Part shown: positions 44,365-54,021 of the stretch, in pieces
Position numbering within the stretch: position 1 is the stretch's first letter
Layout: the number at the start of each line of letters is the position of its first letter
Source of the DNA: DASPKM01 sp963817075
GTDB lineage: Bacteria; Bacteroidota; Bacteroidia; Chitinophagales; Chitinophagaceae
DNA length: 64,000 nucleotides
Assembly: GCA_963817075.1 (NCBI GenBank)
Contig: CAWFMT010000005.1
Location: 1-64,000, forward strand
Direction: 5' to 3'
Notes under the pieces: model-generated
Seen by the model: only the letters and a program-made list of their open reading frames with translations
Databases searched by the model: none
What the model was told of the DNA's origin: nothing
Made by a program: the position numbers and the translations under genes

Positions 44365-44850
44365 TTATCCTTCTTTCTTTTCAAGAAGCACACTCGCATA
44401 CGCCGCTAAACCTTCGCCCCTTCCTATAGATCCCATCTGCTCGGTTGTTGTAGCTTTTATAGATATTACATTAGCTCCTACCTCAACTATTTCACCAATT
44501 ATCCTTCGCATTTCTCCAGCATGGTCCATGATCTTTGGATTCTCAAGGCAAACAGTGCAATCGATATTAATTACTTTGAATTGCTGTTCTTTTATTAGAC
44601 CGTATGTTTTTTTAAGGAGGATCTTACTATCAATGTTTTTGTATTCCGGATCATTGTTGGGAAAATGCTGGCCTATATCACCAAGAGCAGCAGCACCCAG
44701 CAGTCCATCACAAATAGCATGGAGCAAAACATCAGCATCGCTATGTCCCATCGCGCCTTTCTCAAATGGAATCTTTACCCCACCGATCCAGAGTTCGCGA
44801 CCCTTGACCAACTGATGAAAGTCAATCCCAAATCCAATCCTAAAACTCAT
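44365..44850 (-). CDS. ispF: 2-C-methyl-D-erythritol 2,4-cyclodiphosphate synthase
   Basis: 161 aa trimeric enzyme of the non-mevalonate isoprenoid pathway that makes the cyclodiphosphate with release of CMP. Metal ligands Asp10 and His12 (GFGIDFHQ) and His44 (DADVLLHAICD) are present, together with GAAALGDIGQHFP and the C-terminal ISIKATTTEQMGSIGRGEGLAAYA. Full length. The pathway's other genes are not in the window. Confidence 0.96.
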   Translation of the reverse strand: MSFRIGFGIDFHQLVKGRELWIGGVKIPFEKGAMGHSDADVLLHAICDGLLGAAALGDIGQHFPNNDPEYKNIDSKILLKKTYGLIKEQQFKVINIDCTVCLENPKIMDHAGEMRRIIGEIVEVGANVISIKATTTEQMGSIGRGEGLAAYASVLLEKKEG

Positions 44851-44920
44851 AATATTTTCAAATTACAGAGAGTATAAAATTCGGGGAATTAAATCAATTG
44901 CTAACAGTACCCATTATATA

Positions 44921-44948
44921 AAAAGAAAGCGTCTCAGTTGAGACGCTT
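44921..44948 (-). terminator. Rho-independent terminator of porV
   Basis: On the minus strand AAGCGTCTC-AACT-GAGACGCTT is followed by TCTTTTTATA. The 9-bp perfect stem lies about 24 bases after the porV stop and upstream of ispF. Confidence 0.85.
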
Positions 44949-44971
44949 CAAAGATTTTGTGAATTAGAAGA

Positions 44972-46150
44972 TCATTTAGAGTCGCTGGTAGTACTGTTGG
45001 TATCGAGGTCAAAAACTAATCCGAACCTTAAAGTGTTCGAAAGTGGATTACGGTTTGTTCCGCTACCGGAAGGAACCAGGTAAGAAAAATTAAATCCAAA
45101 TACATTGTACTTAACTCCTACGCCCACAGTAAAATATTTTCTGTTTCCTTTGGTCTTATCTTCCCAAAAGTATCCAGCTCTGAATGCAAACTCATTATTG
45201 TACCAGTATTCTGCACCTAGCGACAGTTGGAATTCTCTCAATTCTTCACCAAATCCGCCTGGAGCATCACCTAGTGAACTGGCCCAGCTCCCTATTACGC
45301 TTTTGTCCCGGTATTCAGCAATCCTAATTGAATCCTGTGTTGGATCTCCAGTGAATTGCGGGGGTGTAGGTACAAGTAATTTATGAACATCAAGAGCGAA
45401 TGTCAATTTGTTGGTTTCATCAAACATCGTTGTATGTGAAACGCCAAGCCCTAAGTTAGCAGGAATGTAATCCTTTTGTCTGGCGTCATTTGTATACCCA
45501 ATCTTTGTACCCAGGTTACTAAGTACAGCACCGAAATTCCAACCACCTTTTGTTTCGTCTGCTCCATCATAATAAAAAGACAGATCAGCCGCAACAGCAT
45601 TACCCGCCTTATAATTAGTACCGTTTTGAGAAAATCCACCCGCCAGGTTTGAATGAATGTACCTCAAGGCAACACCTAGTCCCAGGTTGGTTCCAAGTTT
45701 TCTTGAATAGCCAACATCAATGCCAAATTCCCTGGGTCTGCCCTCTTGCAAATTGGTTCCATTATCATCGGTGAACTGAATATTACCCAAACTAAAATAT
45801 CGAACAGAAGCCGAAAGGGCTTGTAAGTCGCTAAATTTATAGTAACCCGCTGCAGACAACAGATACACATCATTTAGGCCAAGATCTTTCAACCAGGGAG
45901 TATAAGTCAACCCTATTGCAACAGGATTTTTCGCGAATGGAGTTTTGGCAAGATTCCAAAAACCAGAGTTTGCGTCCGCAGAGGTAGCCACTCCTACATC
46001 TCCCATTCCACCCGCTCGGGCATCTGGGGAAATTCTGAGGAATGGAACCGCAGTAGTGACAACATTAATGGTGTCAGACTGGGCTTTCAGTGACAGGCCT
46101 CCTGAAATGAAAAACAATACAGCAGTCAGTTTCAAGGTCATTCTTTTCAT
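44972..46150 (-). CDS. porV: Type IX secretion outer-membrane shuttle protein PorV (LptO)
   Basis: 392 aa from the ATG at 46150 (MKRMTLKLTAV...), signal peptide ending SLKAQ. A FadL-like beta-barrel opens with the family signature VPFLRISPDARAGGMGDVGVATSADANSGFWNLAK. GSWASSLGDAPGGFGEELREFQLSLGAEYWYNNEFAFRAGYFWEDKTKGNRKYFTVGVGVKY is also diagnostic in content. PorV carries cargo from the translocon to the PorU sortase and is needed for signal removal of T9SS substrates. It lies directly downstream of porU on the same strand and ends at its own terminator. Confidence 0.94.
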   Translation of the reverse strand: MKRMTLKLTAVLFFISGGLSLKAQSDTINVVTTAVPFLRISPDARAGGMGDVGVATSADANSGFWNLAKTPFAKNPVAIGLTYTPWLKDLGLNDVYLLSAAGYYKFSDLQALSASVRYFSLGNIQFTDDNGTNLQEGRPREFGIDVGYSRKLGTNLGLGVALRYIHSNLAGGFSQNGTNYKAGNAVAADLSFYYDGADETKGGWNFGAVLSNLGTKIGYTNDARQKDYIPANLGLGVSHTTMFDETNKLTFALDVHKLLVPTPPQFTGDPTQDSIRIAEYRDKSVIGSWASSLGDAPGGFGEELREFQLSLGAEYWYNNEFAFRAGYFWEDKTKGNRKYFTVGVGVKYNVFGFNFSYLVPSGSGTNRNPLSNTLRFGLVFDLDTNSTTSDSK

Positions 46151-46331
46151 GTTGTCTGGTTTGTATTTGAAAAAGCCGTGCAACTTTTATGGATAACTTA
46201 GTGAACGCAAAAGTTGAATTATTGCGGTGATCCTGTTGACGGAACGTACTATAAACGTTAAATCAGAGTAAAATTGTGAGCAGTAATCAAGATTTTTAGA
46301 GTCGCTAAAATAATGATTTTAAATAAATAAT

Positions 46332-49300
46332 CTATAGAATCACCAATTTTTCGATTTTTTCTGTCTGCTTACCATCTGAGGTTCGGACTCTGAGTATGTA
46401 GATATAAACTCCTCTTGCAAGCTTGTCGCCAAAGTCATCAGTACCATCCCACTCAAGGTCTGTTACCCTTGTTCCTTCCGAAAAAATGGATTTGCTGAGG
46501 GTTTTAACCAGTTTCCCACTTACGGTGAAAACCTGAATATGGATCTTTAATTGTTCAAAAGGGTGATTATGTTCAAACCAAAAACTTGTCTTTGTAGTGA
46601 AAGGATTGGGATAATTGAGAACCCTTGATAAACTCAGATCCTCCTTTTTCCGGACCAGGAATTCCAACATCATCTCATTGGAATTGTTTGCAACATCCCA
46701 TGCTTTTATTTTCAAAACATGATTTCCCTCTGAAATTTTTGGTAATTGATATCGAACATTCCCCTTCCTGTAATTGTCCAGATCTGATTCATAAAACCGA
46801 TTCAAAATAAAACTTTTGTCAGGCTCATTGTCAAGCGTTGCAATAAGATCATGTCCAATACCTGTTCCCAGAATATTTATTCCTGAAGAATCCTGCAACT
46901 TCAGAATTAGAACGGGTGACTCATTTGTTTCGCTTCCATTTATAAAGGTTTCATTGTTAAGGTAGGCCTTGATATCAGGACCTTCATTATCCAAAGATGC
47001 GGAGCCTGAACCTCCAACCACAAACTCGCTGAAACTACCATTGCCGTCAACTGCTCCATTCTCAGCATAATAATAAATCTTACCTGCCCCAAATTGGTAG
47101 TTGATATCCTTTGGAACAATGAAATTGAAAATGAATTTTCCATTACTCACCTTGGCCTTGCCTTTGAATACAAGGTTTCTTTGAACCCGGAAAGATTCCT
47201 TGTAGCTATCAGCATCATTTGCCAGTGTAGAAACAGATTGCTCCTTATCGTAAACTGAAACGTGAAGATTACCATTGAAAGAATTTTGTATGGCTCCGGT
47301 TCCATCAGTAATAACACCCTCAACCTCGTACTCCTCAAGTGCCTGCAAAGTATCTGAGGTCGAGACGGGTTTGCCATTAATTGTAAGAGTATTTACTCTA
47401 TAAATCGGGAATGCAATTCTGAGAGCAGGGTCGCCCAGCAAAGTAAATTTTCTATTGTTGACGATGTCTCCGAAAGTTTGATATGTATAATTCTTGGCGA
47501 GCTTAACTGCCTCACCCAGGGTATTGTAACTACCATCTGCCTTTGGCATCATTGCAGTCTGGAGATAATTCTGATTCATTATCCTATTAGAAAATGCAAA
47601 TACCAACCTGGTTGTTGTCATTAAGGCTATTGCCCCTGTTTTAGGGCGCAAGAGAACGTCCTCTCCAATAGAATGAATCCTTGGATCATCGTAAGGTGCA
47701 AAGTCACAGGTCGCAGTTACGAAGAGCGGTAGTTTGAAAGCATTGTTGAAGGCATTGATTATTTCCTGATCTAAAACTACTTCCTCTGCTAACCGACGAA
47801 ATCCTCCATGTCCCGTATAATTTAAAACCAACATCCCATTGTAAAGCTCTTCCTGAAGCAGTTGATTCACCTTCGGATATCTGGTACCTCCCGCTTCGCT
47901 CACTTGCTGGTATGCATCCAGATAAATCTTATTGGGATCGAAATTTGAATTGGTTGACTTTACAGTTTCAGTTATGATTTCTGCATCATGGAGATGAAGA
48001 TTGAAATCCTCATCATCTGCAATAAAATTGAGATTATTACGCCAGGGACCCAGCCCTGCAGTAGAGGTATAAGCAATTAGCTTATCAACGAATGCTTTTG
48101 CTTGTGCCTGAGTTTTTGCAGGTATTCGCCCTATTCCAATATCCAGCAGATTGATGCGGTTGCCATCGTTGATATCATCGGAATCATCCAGGTAACCAAA
48201 AAAATCATCTGATGTATAGGTAAGTAGGGGGTCGAGTGAATTCTCACTTTCATACACAGGAACCAGGTTCGTATTTCCTTCAATTCGGTTTTTGGGATCA
48301 AAGGAACCATCACCAAACAAGAGCAGATATTGTGGTCTTTTAGTTGTGTCTACTCCTGCCCGATCGTAATACATTTTTACAAAATCGCGAATGGCTGAGG
48401 GATCAGGATTACCAGAGGAGAACTCATTAAATACCTGGTCGGCAACCACGACTAAAGAACGAAGATTGTCTTTTTGTAAATGATGCAGTGCAAGTCGGTT
48501 TGCTTCTGGAACCAGAGAGGGAGCCGTTATGATCAGCATTTCAGATTGAACAGCACTATGAAGATTCTGGTTGATGATTTTGCCAATGGCTGAAGGCTGC
48601 AAGGCTGAATCAGAATTAAATGCGACATATTCTCTCAGGCGTTGGCAATCGTTGACAAAATTTAACTGAGTACCTGCAGTAGTTGATCTCATCCACCTTG
48701 GTTCCGAAAGTTCAGTGACTTCCCAGACCATGGCAGGGGCCGCATTTTGAATTCTGAATTCGGCTACGTTTCCCGGGCCTACGGAATTCCAATCCCGGAA
48801 ATGTAACTGCCTTGAACCCTGGATATCCAGATTTCTTCTCAAAAAAACCTCGAACCAATCTAACCAGCCCTGAGCATTAAAGCCGCCCGGAGTAAAATCG
48901 ATCCCAATATTTAAAGCTGATTGAGAAAGCGTTATGAAAGTTTCACCTTTGGCTGATTTTGCAAAAGGATCGGTTCCAAGGTTGCCGGTAGCCGGAACAT
49001 CGATTTGCAAATTCCCCTGTCCGTTTATCCTCAAATTAAAGCGACTTGAAGAACCAACCGACCTCGCTATAAATTCTGCCTTCAATCGTACAGTCTGACC
49101 AGGAATAATTCCAGCTAGTCCGGGATTGAAGGACCGGTTCGTGACGCGACCAGGGCTATTAGCGAATTCTTCTCCGTACCATCTTTTCCCACTTCCCAGA
49201 AAATTAATGGTATCCAATTCATGAAAATATCTTTCATCAAAGGCCGAAACGATGGTATTCGCGACGGTTCCGGGAGGAGACTGCAAAATCCTTTTCCCCG

Positions 49301-49748
49301 CACCTCCAAGTGTCAGATAATAAAAGGAGGATTCACTATATAAATTTTTTTGATGGGTAAAGCTCCGATTCAGGCTGTCCTTCAGCCAATGATGAGGACC
49401 GGGGGCGTAAAAGAGGATGTAGTCGTTTCCATTCAGACTTCCGTCCCCTCCATCCTGGATCCAAATTGCCAATTCAAGAAGATCATCTTTCAATGGAGCT
49501 GAGCAAGCTTCAGAAAGCATTTCGCCGCCATTTCCAAACATTCGGATTGAGCTTGAAGGAATGGAATTATTATTGATTCCCAGCTTCTTCAAAAAGGGCA
49601 GGTCAATCCGGTACACACCTGGTCCATCTACGGCAAGCTTGTACCATTCACCTGAAGAAAGTACCGAGCTGGATTTATAGGAACGTTGGGAAAAAGATTG
49701 GCTGAAAAGGCCGAGGCACAATATGCAAAGCATCCACCTGGTTCTCAT
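46332..49748 (-). CDS. porU: Type IX secretion sortase PorU
   Basis: 1138 aa from the ATG at 49748, signal peptide ending SQSFSQ. A long N-terminal beta region precedes a C25 (gingipain-type) cysteine peptidase domain with catalytic His647 in NYTGHGG and Cys681 in TATCDFAP. Ig-like domains follow. The C-terminus (LNYPNPFTTKTSFWFEHN..., GDKLARGVYIYILRVRTSDGK) is itself a FlgD/T9SS-type sorting fold. PorU cuts the C-terminal signal off T9SS cargo at the cell surface and, where A-LPS is present, attaches cargo to it. The group porV-porU-gldJ matches the order described in Flavobacterium. Confidence 0.95.
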   Translation of the reverse strand: MRTRWMLCILCLGLFSQSFSQRSYKSSSVLSSGEWYKLAVDGPGVYRIDLPFLKKLGINNNSIPSSSIRMFGNGGEMLSEACSAPLKDDLLELAIWIQDGGDGSLNGNDYILFYAPGPHHWLKDSLNRSFTHQKNLYSESSFYYLTLGGAGKRILQSPPGTVANTIVSAFDERYFHELDTINFLGSGKRWYGEEFANSPGRVTNRSFNPGLAGIIPGQTVRLKAEFIARSVGSSSRFNLRINGQGNLQIDVPATGNLGTDPFAKSAKGETFITLSQSALNIGIDFTPGGFNAQGWLDWFEVFLRRNLDIQGSRQLHFRDWNSVGPGNVAEFRIQNAAPAMVWEVTELSEPRWMRSTTAGTQLNFVNDCQRLREYVAFNSDSALQPSAIGKIINQNLHSAVQSEMLIITAPSLVPEANRLALHHLQKDNLRSLVVVADQVFNEFSSGNPDPSAIRDFVKMYYDRAGVDTTKRPQYLLLFGDGSFDPKNRIEGNTNLVPVYESENSLDPLLTYTSDDFFGYLDDSDDINDGNRINLLDIGIGRIPAKTQAQAKAFVDKLIAYTSTAGLGPWRNNLNFIADDEDFNLHLHDAEIITETVKSTNSNFDPNKIYLDAYQQVSEAGGTRYPKVNQLLQEELYNGMLVLNYTGHGGFRRLAEEVVLDQEIINAFNNAFKLPLFVTATCDFAPYDDPRIHSIGEDVLLRPKTGAIALMTTTRLVFAFSNRIMNQNYLQTAMMPKADGSYNTLGEAVKLAKNYTYQTFGDIVNNRKFTLLGDPALRIAFPIYRVNTLTINGKPVSTSDTLQALEEYEVEGVITDGTGAIQNSFNGNLHVSVYDKEQSVSTLANDADSYKESFRVQRNLVFKGKAKVSNGKFIFNFIVPKDINYQFGAGKIYYYAENGAVDGNGSFSEFVVGGSGSASLDNEGPDIKAYLNNETFINGSETNESPVLILKLQDSSGINILGTGIGHDLIATLDNEPDKSFILNRFYESDLDNYRKGNVRYQLPKISEGNHVLKIKAWDVANNSNEMMLEFLVRKKEDLSLSRVLNYPNPFTTKTSFWFEHNHPFEQLKIHIQVFTVSGKLVKTLSKSIFSEGTRVTDLEWDGTDDFGDKLARGVYIYILRVRTSDGKQTEKIEKLVIL

Positions 49749-49932
49749 AATCGTATCAATCAAAAATAACATATTCCCAACGCAATATTTGGCCAGAGGG
49801 CGGAAGAATCAGATGTTAAAAATACTATATTCGCCATCCGGTTCAAATGTGTATAAAACAGCCTTTTATCGGTACAATATTTTGAACTTGTCCCCGTTTA
49901 AGCTTAGTTAAACCAGCTAAAAGTTGTTGATC

Positions 49933-51531
49933 ATGAATTTGAAAAACCTTCTATTCTTAGTTTGCTGTGCAGCTTTAGTGGCCTCCTGTAAAAACATGAA
50001 ACTGTTCAATAAGAAGAAAGAATCTTCTGACATAACAGGGTGGAATTACAATGATAAGAACCAGGGAGGTTACCAGGTTTCAAGTGAAAAAGAGCAGCGT
50101 ACCGGTCCCGGCCTCATCTTTGTTCAGGGTGGTACATTCCAGATGGGAGCGGCCGAAGAGGATGTAATGGGAGATTGGAACAATATCCCCCGTCGTGTAA
50201 CAGTAAACTCATTCTACATTGATAAGACCGAAGTAGCCAACGTTCACTATCGTGAATATCTATACTGGCTCAACTCTGTTTTTGACGGTGATGAATACCT
50301 TGCCGTTCGTAATGGAGCAATGCCTGATACCCTTGTTTGGCGTTCTGAGCTAGCCTACAATGAGCCGCTGGTTGAATATTATTTCCGCCATCCATCTTAT
50401 AATTATTATCCTGTAGTTGGTGTGACCTGGAGACAGGCGAATGATTTTTGCTTGTGGAGATCAGACAGGGTAAATGAGCTTGAATTGGTAAAAAGAGGCC
50501 TTGTTAATAAAAATACCTTGAAAAATATCCAGGGTCTTGGCCAGGAAAATTTCAATACTAAATCTTATTTGCTGGGTGAGTTTCAAACAACCCCAGGTCC
50601 AGGTGCTAAATCAAAAAAGAATCCTTTAAAGAATCCAAATGGTACACCACGTACCCAGGTGACTTTCGAAGATGGAATTCTTTTACCGAATTACCGTCTG
50701 CCTACAGAAGCAGAGTGGGAATATGCAGCACTTGGTTATATCAACCAAAACCCTCAGCCTAGCCGCAAGGAAGGCAAGAAAGGTGAAGAGTTGATTGCAA
50801 ACAAACAAGTTTATAGCTGGAGCCAAAATGTAAATGGCTTGCGTGATAGCCGTCGTGGAAGCTGGCAGGGTTCATTCCTTGCAAACTTCAAACGTGGAAG
50901 TGGTGACAACATGGGTGTTGCCGGTGGTTTGAATGATCGCGCGGTTTATACTGCTCCTGTTACATCTTTCTATCCTAATGGTTTTGGACTTTATAATATG
51001 TCTGGTAACGTTAGCGAGTGGGTTGGTGATGTTTATCGTCCCCTTTCTCCTGTTGACGTTGATGATGTATCTCCTTTCCGTGGTAACTATTTCCAAACAA
51101 TGGATATGTCCACTGGCAAAGCAGAAAGAGATAGTCTTGGCCGTATCAAATACCGCAGTGTTACTGATTCAGAAAGTATTAATCGTCGCAACTACCAAAA
51201 AGGTAATGTGATCAACTATCTGGATGGGGACTCTCTTATCAGCGGTGTTAATTATGGTACAGCTGACATCCAAAAGAATCGTGAGGCAGGAAGCACAGGT
51301 TATGGACTTACAACTTTGATCTCGGATAAATCCAGAGTAATTAAAGGTGGAAGCTGGAACGACCGCGCATACTGGCTTGGACCTGGCACACGCAGATTCC
51401 TTGAGGAAGATCAGGCAGCATCAACTATCGGATTCCGTTGTGCAATGGATCGTGTGGGTAGCCCTGAAGGTAATGGCCGTAAAACCGGTATCGATTATCC
51501 AAAGCGCAGACAGAATTCAAGAAAGAAATAA
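49933..51531 (+). CDS. gldJ: Gliding motility / T9SS lipoprotein GldJ
   Basis: 532 aa from the ATG at 49933; TTG codons upstream are in frame. Lipobox AALVASC marks an outer-membrane lipoprotein. The protein is a SUMF1/formylglycine-generating-like domain: FVQGGTFQMGAAEEDV, YPVVGVTWRQANDFC, RLPTEAEWEYAA, NGFGLYNMSGNVSEWVGDVYRP, VIKGGSWNDRAYWLGPGTRRFLEEDQAASTIGFRCAM. GldJ and GldK are related; the length, the divergent neighbour porU and the following murF favour GldJ. In Flavobacterium GldJ is needed for stability of GldK and for gliding and secretion. A terminator follows. Confidence 0.9.
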   Translation: MNLKNLLFLVCCAALVASCKNMKLFNKKKESSDITGWNYNDKNQGGYQVSSEKEQRTGPGLIFVQGGTFQMGAAEEDVMGDWNNIPRRVTVNSFYIDKTEVANVHYREYLYWLNSVFDGDEYLAVRNGAMPDTLVWRSELAYNEPLVEYYFRHPSYNYYPVVGVTWRQANDFCLWRSDRVNELELVKRGLVNKNTLKNIQGLGQENFNTKSYLLGEFQTTPGPGAKSKKNPLKNPNGTPRTQVTFEDGILLPNYRLPTEAEWEYAALGYINQNPQPSRKEGKKGEELIANKQVYSWSQNVNGLRDSRRGSWQGSFLANFKRGSGDNMGVAGGLNDRAVYTAPVTSFYPNGFGLYNMSGNVSEWVGDVYRPLSPVDVDDVSPFRGNYFQTMDMSTGKAERDSLGRIKYRSVTDSESINRRNYQKGNVINYLDGDSLISGVNYGTADIQKNREAGSTGYGLTTLISDKSRVIKGGSWNDRAYWLGPGTRRFLEEDQAASTIGFRCAMDRVGSPEGNGRKTGIDYPKRRQNSRKK

Positions 51532-51553
51532 ATGAAAAACTAAATTGAGTATA

Positions 51554-51580
51554 AGCCATTCTTCACGGAATGGCTTTTTT
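51554..51580 (+). terminator. Rho-independent terminator of gldJ
   Basis: AGCCATTC (51554-51561) / GAATGGCT (51568-51575), 8-bp perfect stem with a 6-nt loop, then six T. It lies 22 bases after the stop. Confidence 0.9.
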
Positions 51581-51615
51581 GTTATACATACTCTAAGCCT
51601 TTCTATTTTTACAGT

Positions 51616-52890
51616 ATGAATCTTGGCAGTTTATATGAACTCTTCCTGCAGTATCCATCTATTCAGACAGATACCAGGAAATTAAGATCAGGGGATCTTT
51701 TTTTCGCGCTCAAAGGACCGAATTTCAATGGCAACCTATTCGCAGAGCAAGCGATTAAGTCCGGTGCCGCATATGCCATAGTAGACGAAAAGGAATACGC
51801 AACAAGTGAGAAGACAATTCTGGTTACCGATGTTTTGAAAACTTTGCAAGCCCTTGCTGGTTTTCATCGCCAACAATTTAATATCCCATTCCTTGCAATT
51901 ACTGGCAGCAATGGAAAGACTACAACCAAAGAACTTGTGCATGCAGTGCTTTCATCTTCACTCACAACATATACAACGGAAGGGAATCTCAACAACCATA
52001 TTGGAATTCCATTGACCATATTGAGAATAGAGAAAGATGCAGAGATGGCCGTAATAGAAATGGGAGCTAATCATCTGGGTGAAATTGCTTCATATTGTCA
52101 GTATACAAAGCCAACACATGGTATCATTACCAACTGTGGCAAGGCGCACCTGGAAGGCTTTGGTGGGATCGAAGGAGTTAAGAAAGGAAAGGGCGAGCTA
52201 TTTGATTTCCTGAGATCAAACAGAGGAACTGCCTTTGTAATGTGGGATTATGACTATCTCCGGGAAATGAGTAAAGGAATAGAAGTGTTTCGCTATGGAA
52301 CTCTTGATGGAGAAATCGTGGGAAAGATCAGGAGTGCAGAACCATTCCTGAAAATTGATATTGAAAAAGGAATAGAAAAACAGCAGATCGATACCCAGCT
52401 TGTTGGAGAATATAATTTGCCTAATGTGCTTGCTTCCATCGCGGCTGGTAAATATTTCAATGTTCCGGATAAAAAAATTATACAAGAGATCGAGAACTAT
52501 GTTCCATCGAATAGTCGTTCCCAATTAATGAAGCAGAACGGAAATAATATCATACTGGACGCCTACAATGCAAATCCGAGCAGCATGAAACTCGCAATTG
52601 AAAATTTCGCACGGATGAATGAGGCGAACAAGATCTTATTATTGGGTGGAATGGCGGAATTGGGTTCTGAAAGTTTGAATGAACACAAGGCCATTGTAGA
52701 CCTGATCAATAAATTCAAGTGGAGAGATGTGGTGCTAGTGGGAGGAGATTTCATGAAGATTGATCATCCATATCATCGGTTCGAAAATTCAAAAGGGGCT
52801 GCGGATTGGTTGAGACAACAGAAATTTAATGATGCATATCTTCTTGTCAAAGGTTCAAGAAGCATGCAAATGGAGAAGGTCCTTGAATGA
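51616..52890 (+). CDS. murF: UDP-N-acetylmuramoyl-tripeptide--D-Ala-D-Ala ligase
   Basis: 424 aa cytoplasmic Mur ligase that adds D-Ala-D-Ala to the UDP-MurNAc tripeptide. N-terminal substrate domain (SIQTDTRKLRSGDLFFALKGPNFNG), central ATPase domain with P-loop AITGSNGKTTTKELV and VIEMGANHLGEIA, and TNCGKAHLEGFGG; the C-terminal domain opens with ILDAYNANPSSMKLAI and ends LLVKGSRSMQMEKVLE. Full length. Its position after gldJ is conserved in the phylum. Its 3' end overlaps the convergent CHAD gene by 36 bases, so transcripts collide there. Confidence 0.96.
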   Translation: MNLGSLYELFLQYPSIQTDTRKLRSGDLFFALKGPNFNGNLFAEQAIKSGAAYAIVDEKEYATSEKTILVTDVLKTLQALAGFHRQQFNIPFLAITGSNGKTTTKELVHAVLSSSLTTYTTEGNLNNHIGIPLTILRIEKDAEMAVIEMGANHLGEIASYCQYTKPTHGIITNCGKAHLEGFGGIEGVKKGKGELFDFLRSNRGTAFVMWDYDYLREMSKGIEVFRYGTLDGEIVGKIRSAEPFLKIDIEKGIEKQQIDTQLVGEYNLPNVLASIAAGKYFNVPDKKIIQEIENYVPSNSRSQLMKQNGNNIILDAYNANPSSMKLAIENFARMNEANKILLLGGMAELGSESLNEHKAIVDLINKFKWRDVVLVGGDFMKIDHPYHRFENSKGAADWLRQQKFNDAYLLVKGSRSMQMEKVLE

Positions 52891-53676
52891 AGTTTCTAAT
52901 GCTGCTATAACGTTACTCTTTGTTTTTGTTTTTTGTTTGCGAACTTCTTCAGCCAGAACACTTAGTGACTTTTTCTCTGCTAAAGGCAACCTGTTGAGAT
53001 AAGAAGAGTTTAGGAATCGAACTGAAACGCATAGGTCATTGAAATTTCCGAGTTCACGGGTTGCGAGTTTTAGTTGGTCTATTTCAGGCATCCCTTCAAT
53101 TTTCACTTCAGGTAAATAAGTCGGAACCATCATTTCCAAAATATACTGAACGTCTTTGAGTCGCTTTCTGACTTCATGCAGGTATGCATCCTTTTTGTAA
53201 ATGAGCCAGAGAATGTCTCTTGCAAGTATCAATTGAAGATGCAGGTATTCCTGGATTTGCTTTTTGGAGATCTTTAATGGAATTTCAATACAGAGTTGGT
53301 GCTTTGAAATTTCGAGTATTGCATCATTCCCGGTTAGAGTAATTACTTTGTCGGCATCCTCCGAAAGTTCTTCATTTATTATTGCGAGATAGGAAATAGG
53401 ATTGGGAATGCCTTGGGTCACGTAGTCACTGATCATTTGCAGATGAACCTGTCGATCCCGAACAAACCCGCAATGTTTATACAAATCTTTCAATGAGGAA
53501 TGGATGGCAGCCTTATGATTAAAGGTCTTCATCAATCTTACCAGGGCTCTAAGTTTCTTAAATTCTACGCGCCATTCATGGAGAGCTTCGGGAGCAAGTT
53601 GATGAATACCCGGCAGGAGAACCGAGAATTGCTCGAATCTTTCTTCAACAATAAGAAGTAGTTCTTTTCGGCGCAT
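52855..53676 (-). CDS. CHAD-domain protein
   Basis: 273 aa, mainly helical. CHAD domains are alpha-helical bundles with conserved histidines and basic residues that bind polyphosphate. Here LHEWRVEFKKLRALVRLMKTF (about 32-52) and YLHEVRKRLKDVQYILEMM (about 175-193) are the two HxxRxxxKxxR-type signatures, one in each half of the domain. No CYTH (triphosphate-tunnel) domain is fused or adjacent. The function is probably tied to polyphosphate granules (inference from the family). Convergent 36-bp overlap with murF. Confidence 0.82.
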   Translation of the reverse strand: MRRKELLLIVEERFEQFSVLLPGIHQLAPEALHEWRVEFKKLRALVRLMKTFNHKAAIHSSLKDLYKHCGFVRDRQVHLQMISDYVTQGIPNPISYLAIINEELSEDADKVITLTGNDAILEISKHQLCIEIPLKISKKQIQEYLHLQLILARDILWLIYKKDAYLHEVRKRLKDVQYILEMMVPTYLPEVKIEGMPEIDQLKLATRELGNFNDLCVSVRFLNSSYLNRLPLAEKKSLSVLAEEVRKQKTKTKSNVIAALETSFKDLLHLHAS

Positions 53677-53743
53677 ACTAAAATTGCCAATGAAATCTGG
53701 CGAGGTATAGCAATGATACTCTATTTTTGTGGCCTTCTTTTAC

Positions 53744-53833
53744 GGAGGGGTGCAGGAGTGGTTGAACTGGCACGCCTGGAAAGTGTGTATAGGAGTGATC
53801 CTATCGAGGGTTCGAATCCCTCCTCCTCCGCCA
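53744..53833 (+). tRNA. tRNA-Ser (anticodon GGA)
   Basis: A complete cloverleaf can be folded by hand. Acceptor GGAGGGG / CTCCTCC with one G-U pair, D stem CAG/CTG, anticodon stem CACGC/GTGTG with loop CTGGAAA (anticodon GGA), a long variable arm (TATAGGAGTGATCCTATC) as in class II tRNAs, T arm GAGGG-TTCGAAT-CCCTC, discriminator G and an encoded CCA. The long variable arm and G73 identify serine. Confidence 0.97.
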
Positions 53834-53908
53834 TCGCCCACCGAAGCTTTACTGCCTTCGCCTTCGGCTATGGCAGTCGAAGAGCGTAGGAGGGCTTCGG
53901 GCTAAGAT

Positions 53909-54003
53909 TTTAACCGCAAAGACACAAAGGCGCAAAGGAACGCCAGGACATTAATTCGCGATCTTCCTAGCGTAATCTAGCGTCCTGGCGCCCTTGCGGT
54001 TAA
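53909..54003. repeat. TTAACCGC inverted-repeat element (complete, two-ended)
   Basis: TTAACCGCAAAGACACAAAGG...CGCCAGGAC at the left and GTCCTGGCGCCCTTGCGGTTAA at the right form terminal plus inner inverted repeats, as in the element at 18041-18118. It starts about 75 bases after the tRNA and ends 18 bases from the stop of the next minus-strand gene. Confidence 0.8.
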
Positions 54004-54021
54004 ATTCTTAAATCCTTCCCA

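Noticed and set aside
53834..54003. tRNA-associated integration site
   Set aside because: Inverted repeats follow tRNA-Ser, but no copy of the tRNA 3' end and no integrase is found nearby. The repeat is the dispersed TTAACCGC element.
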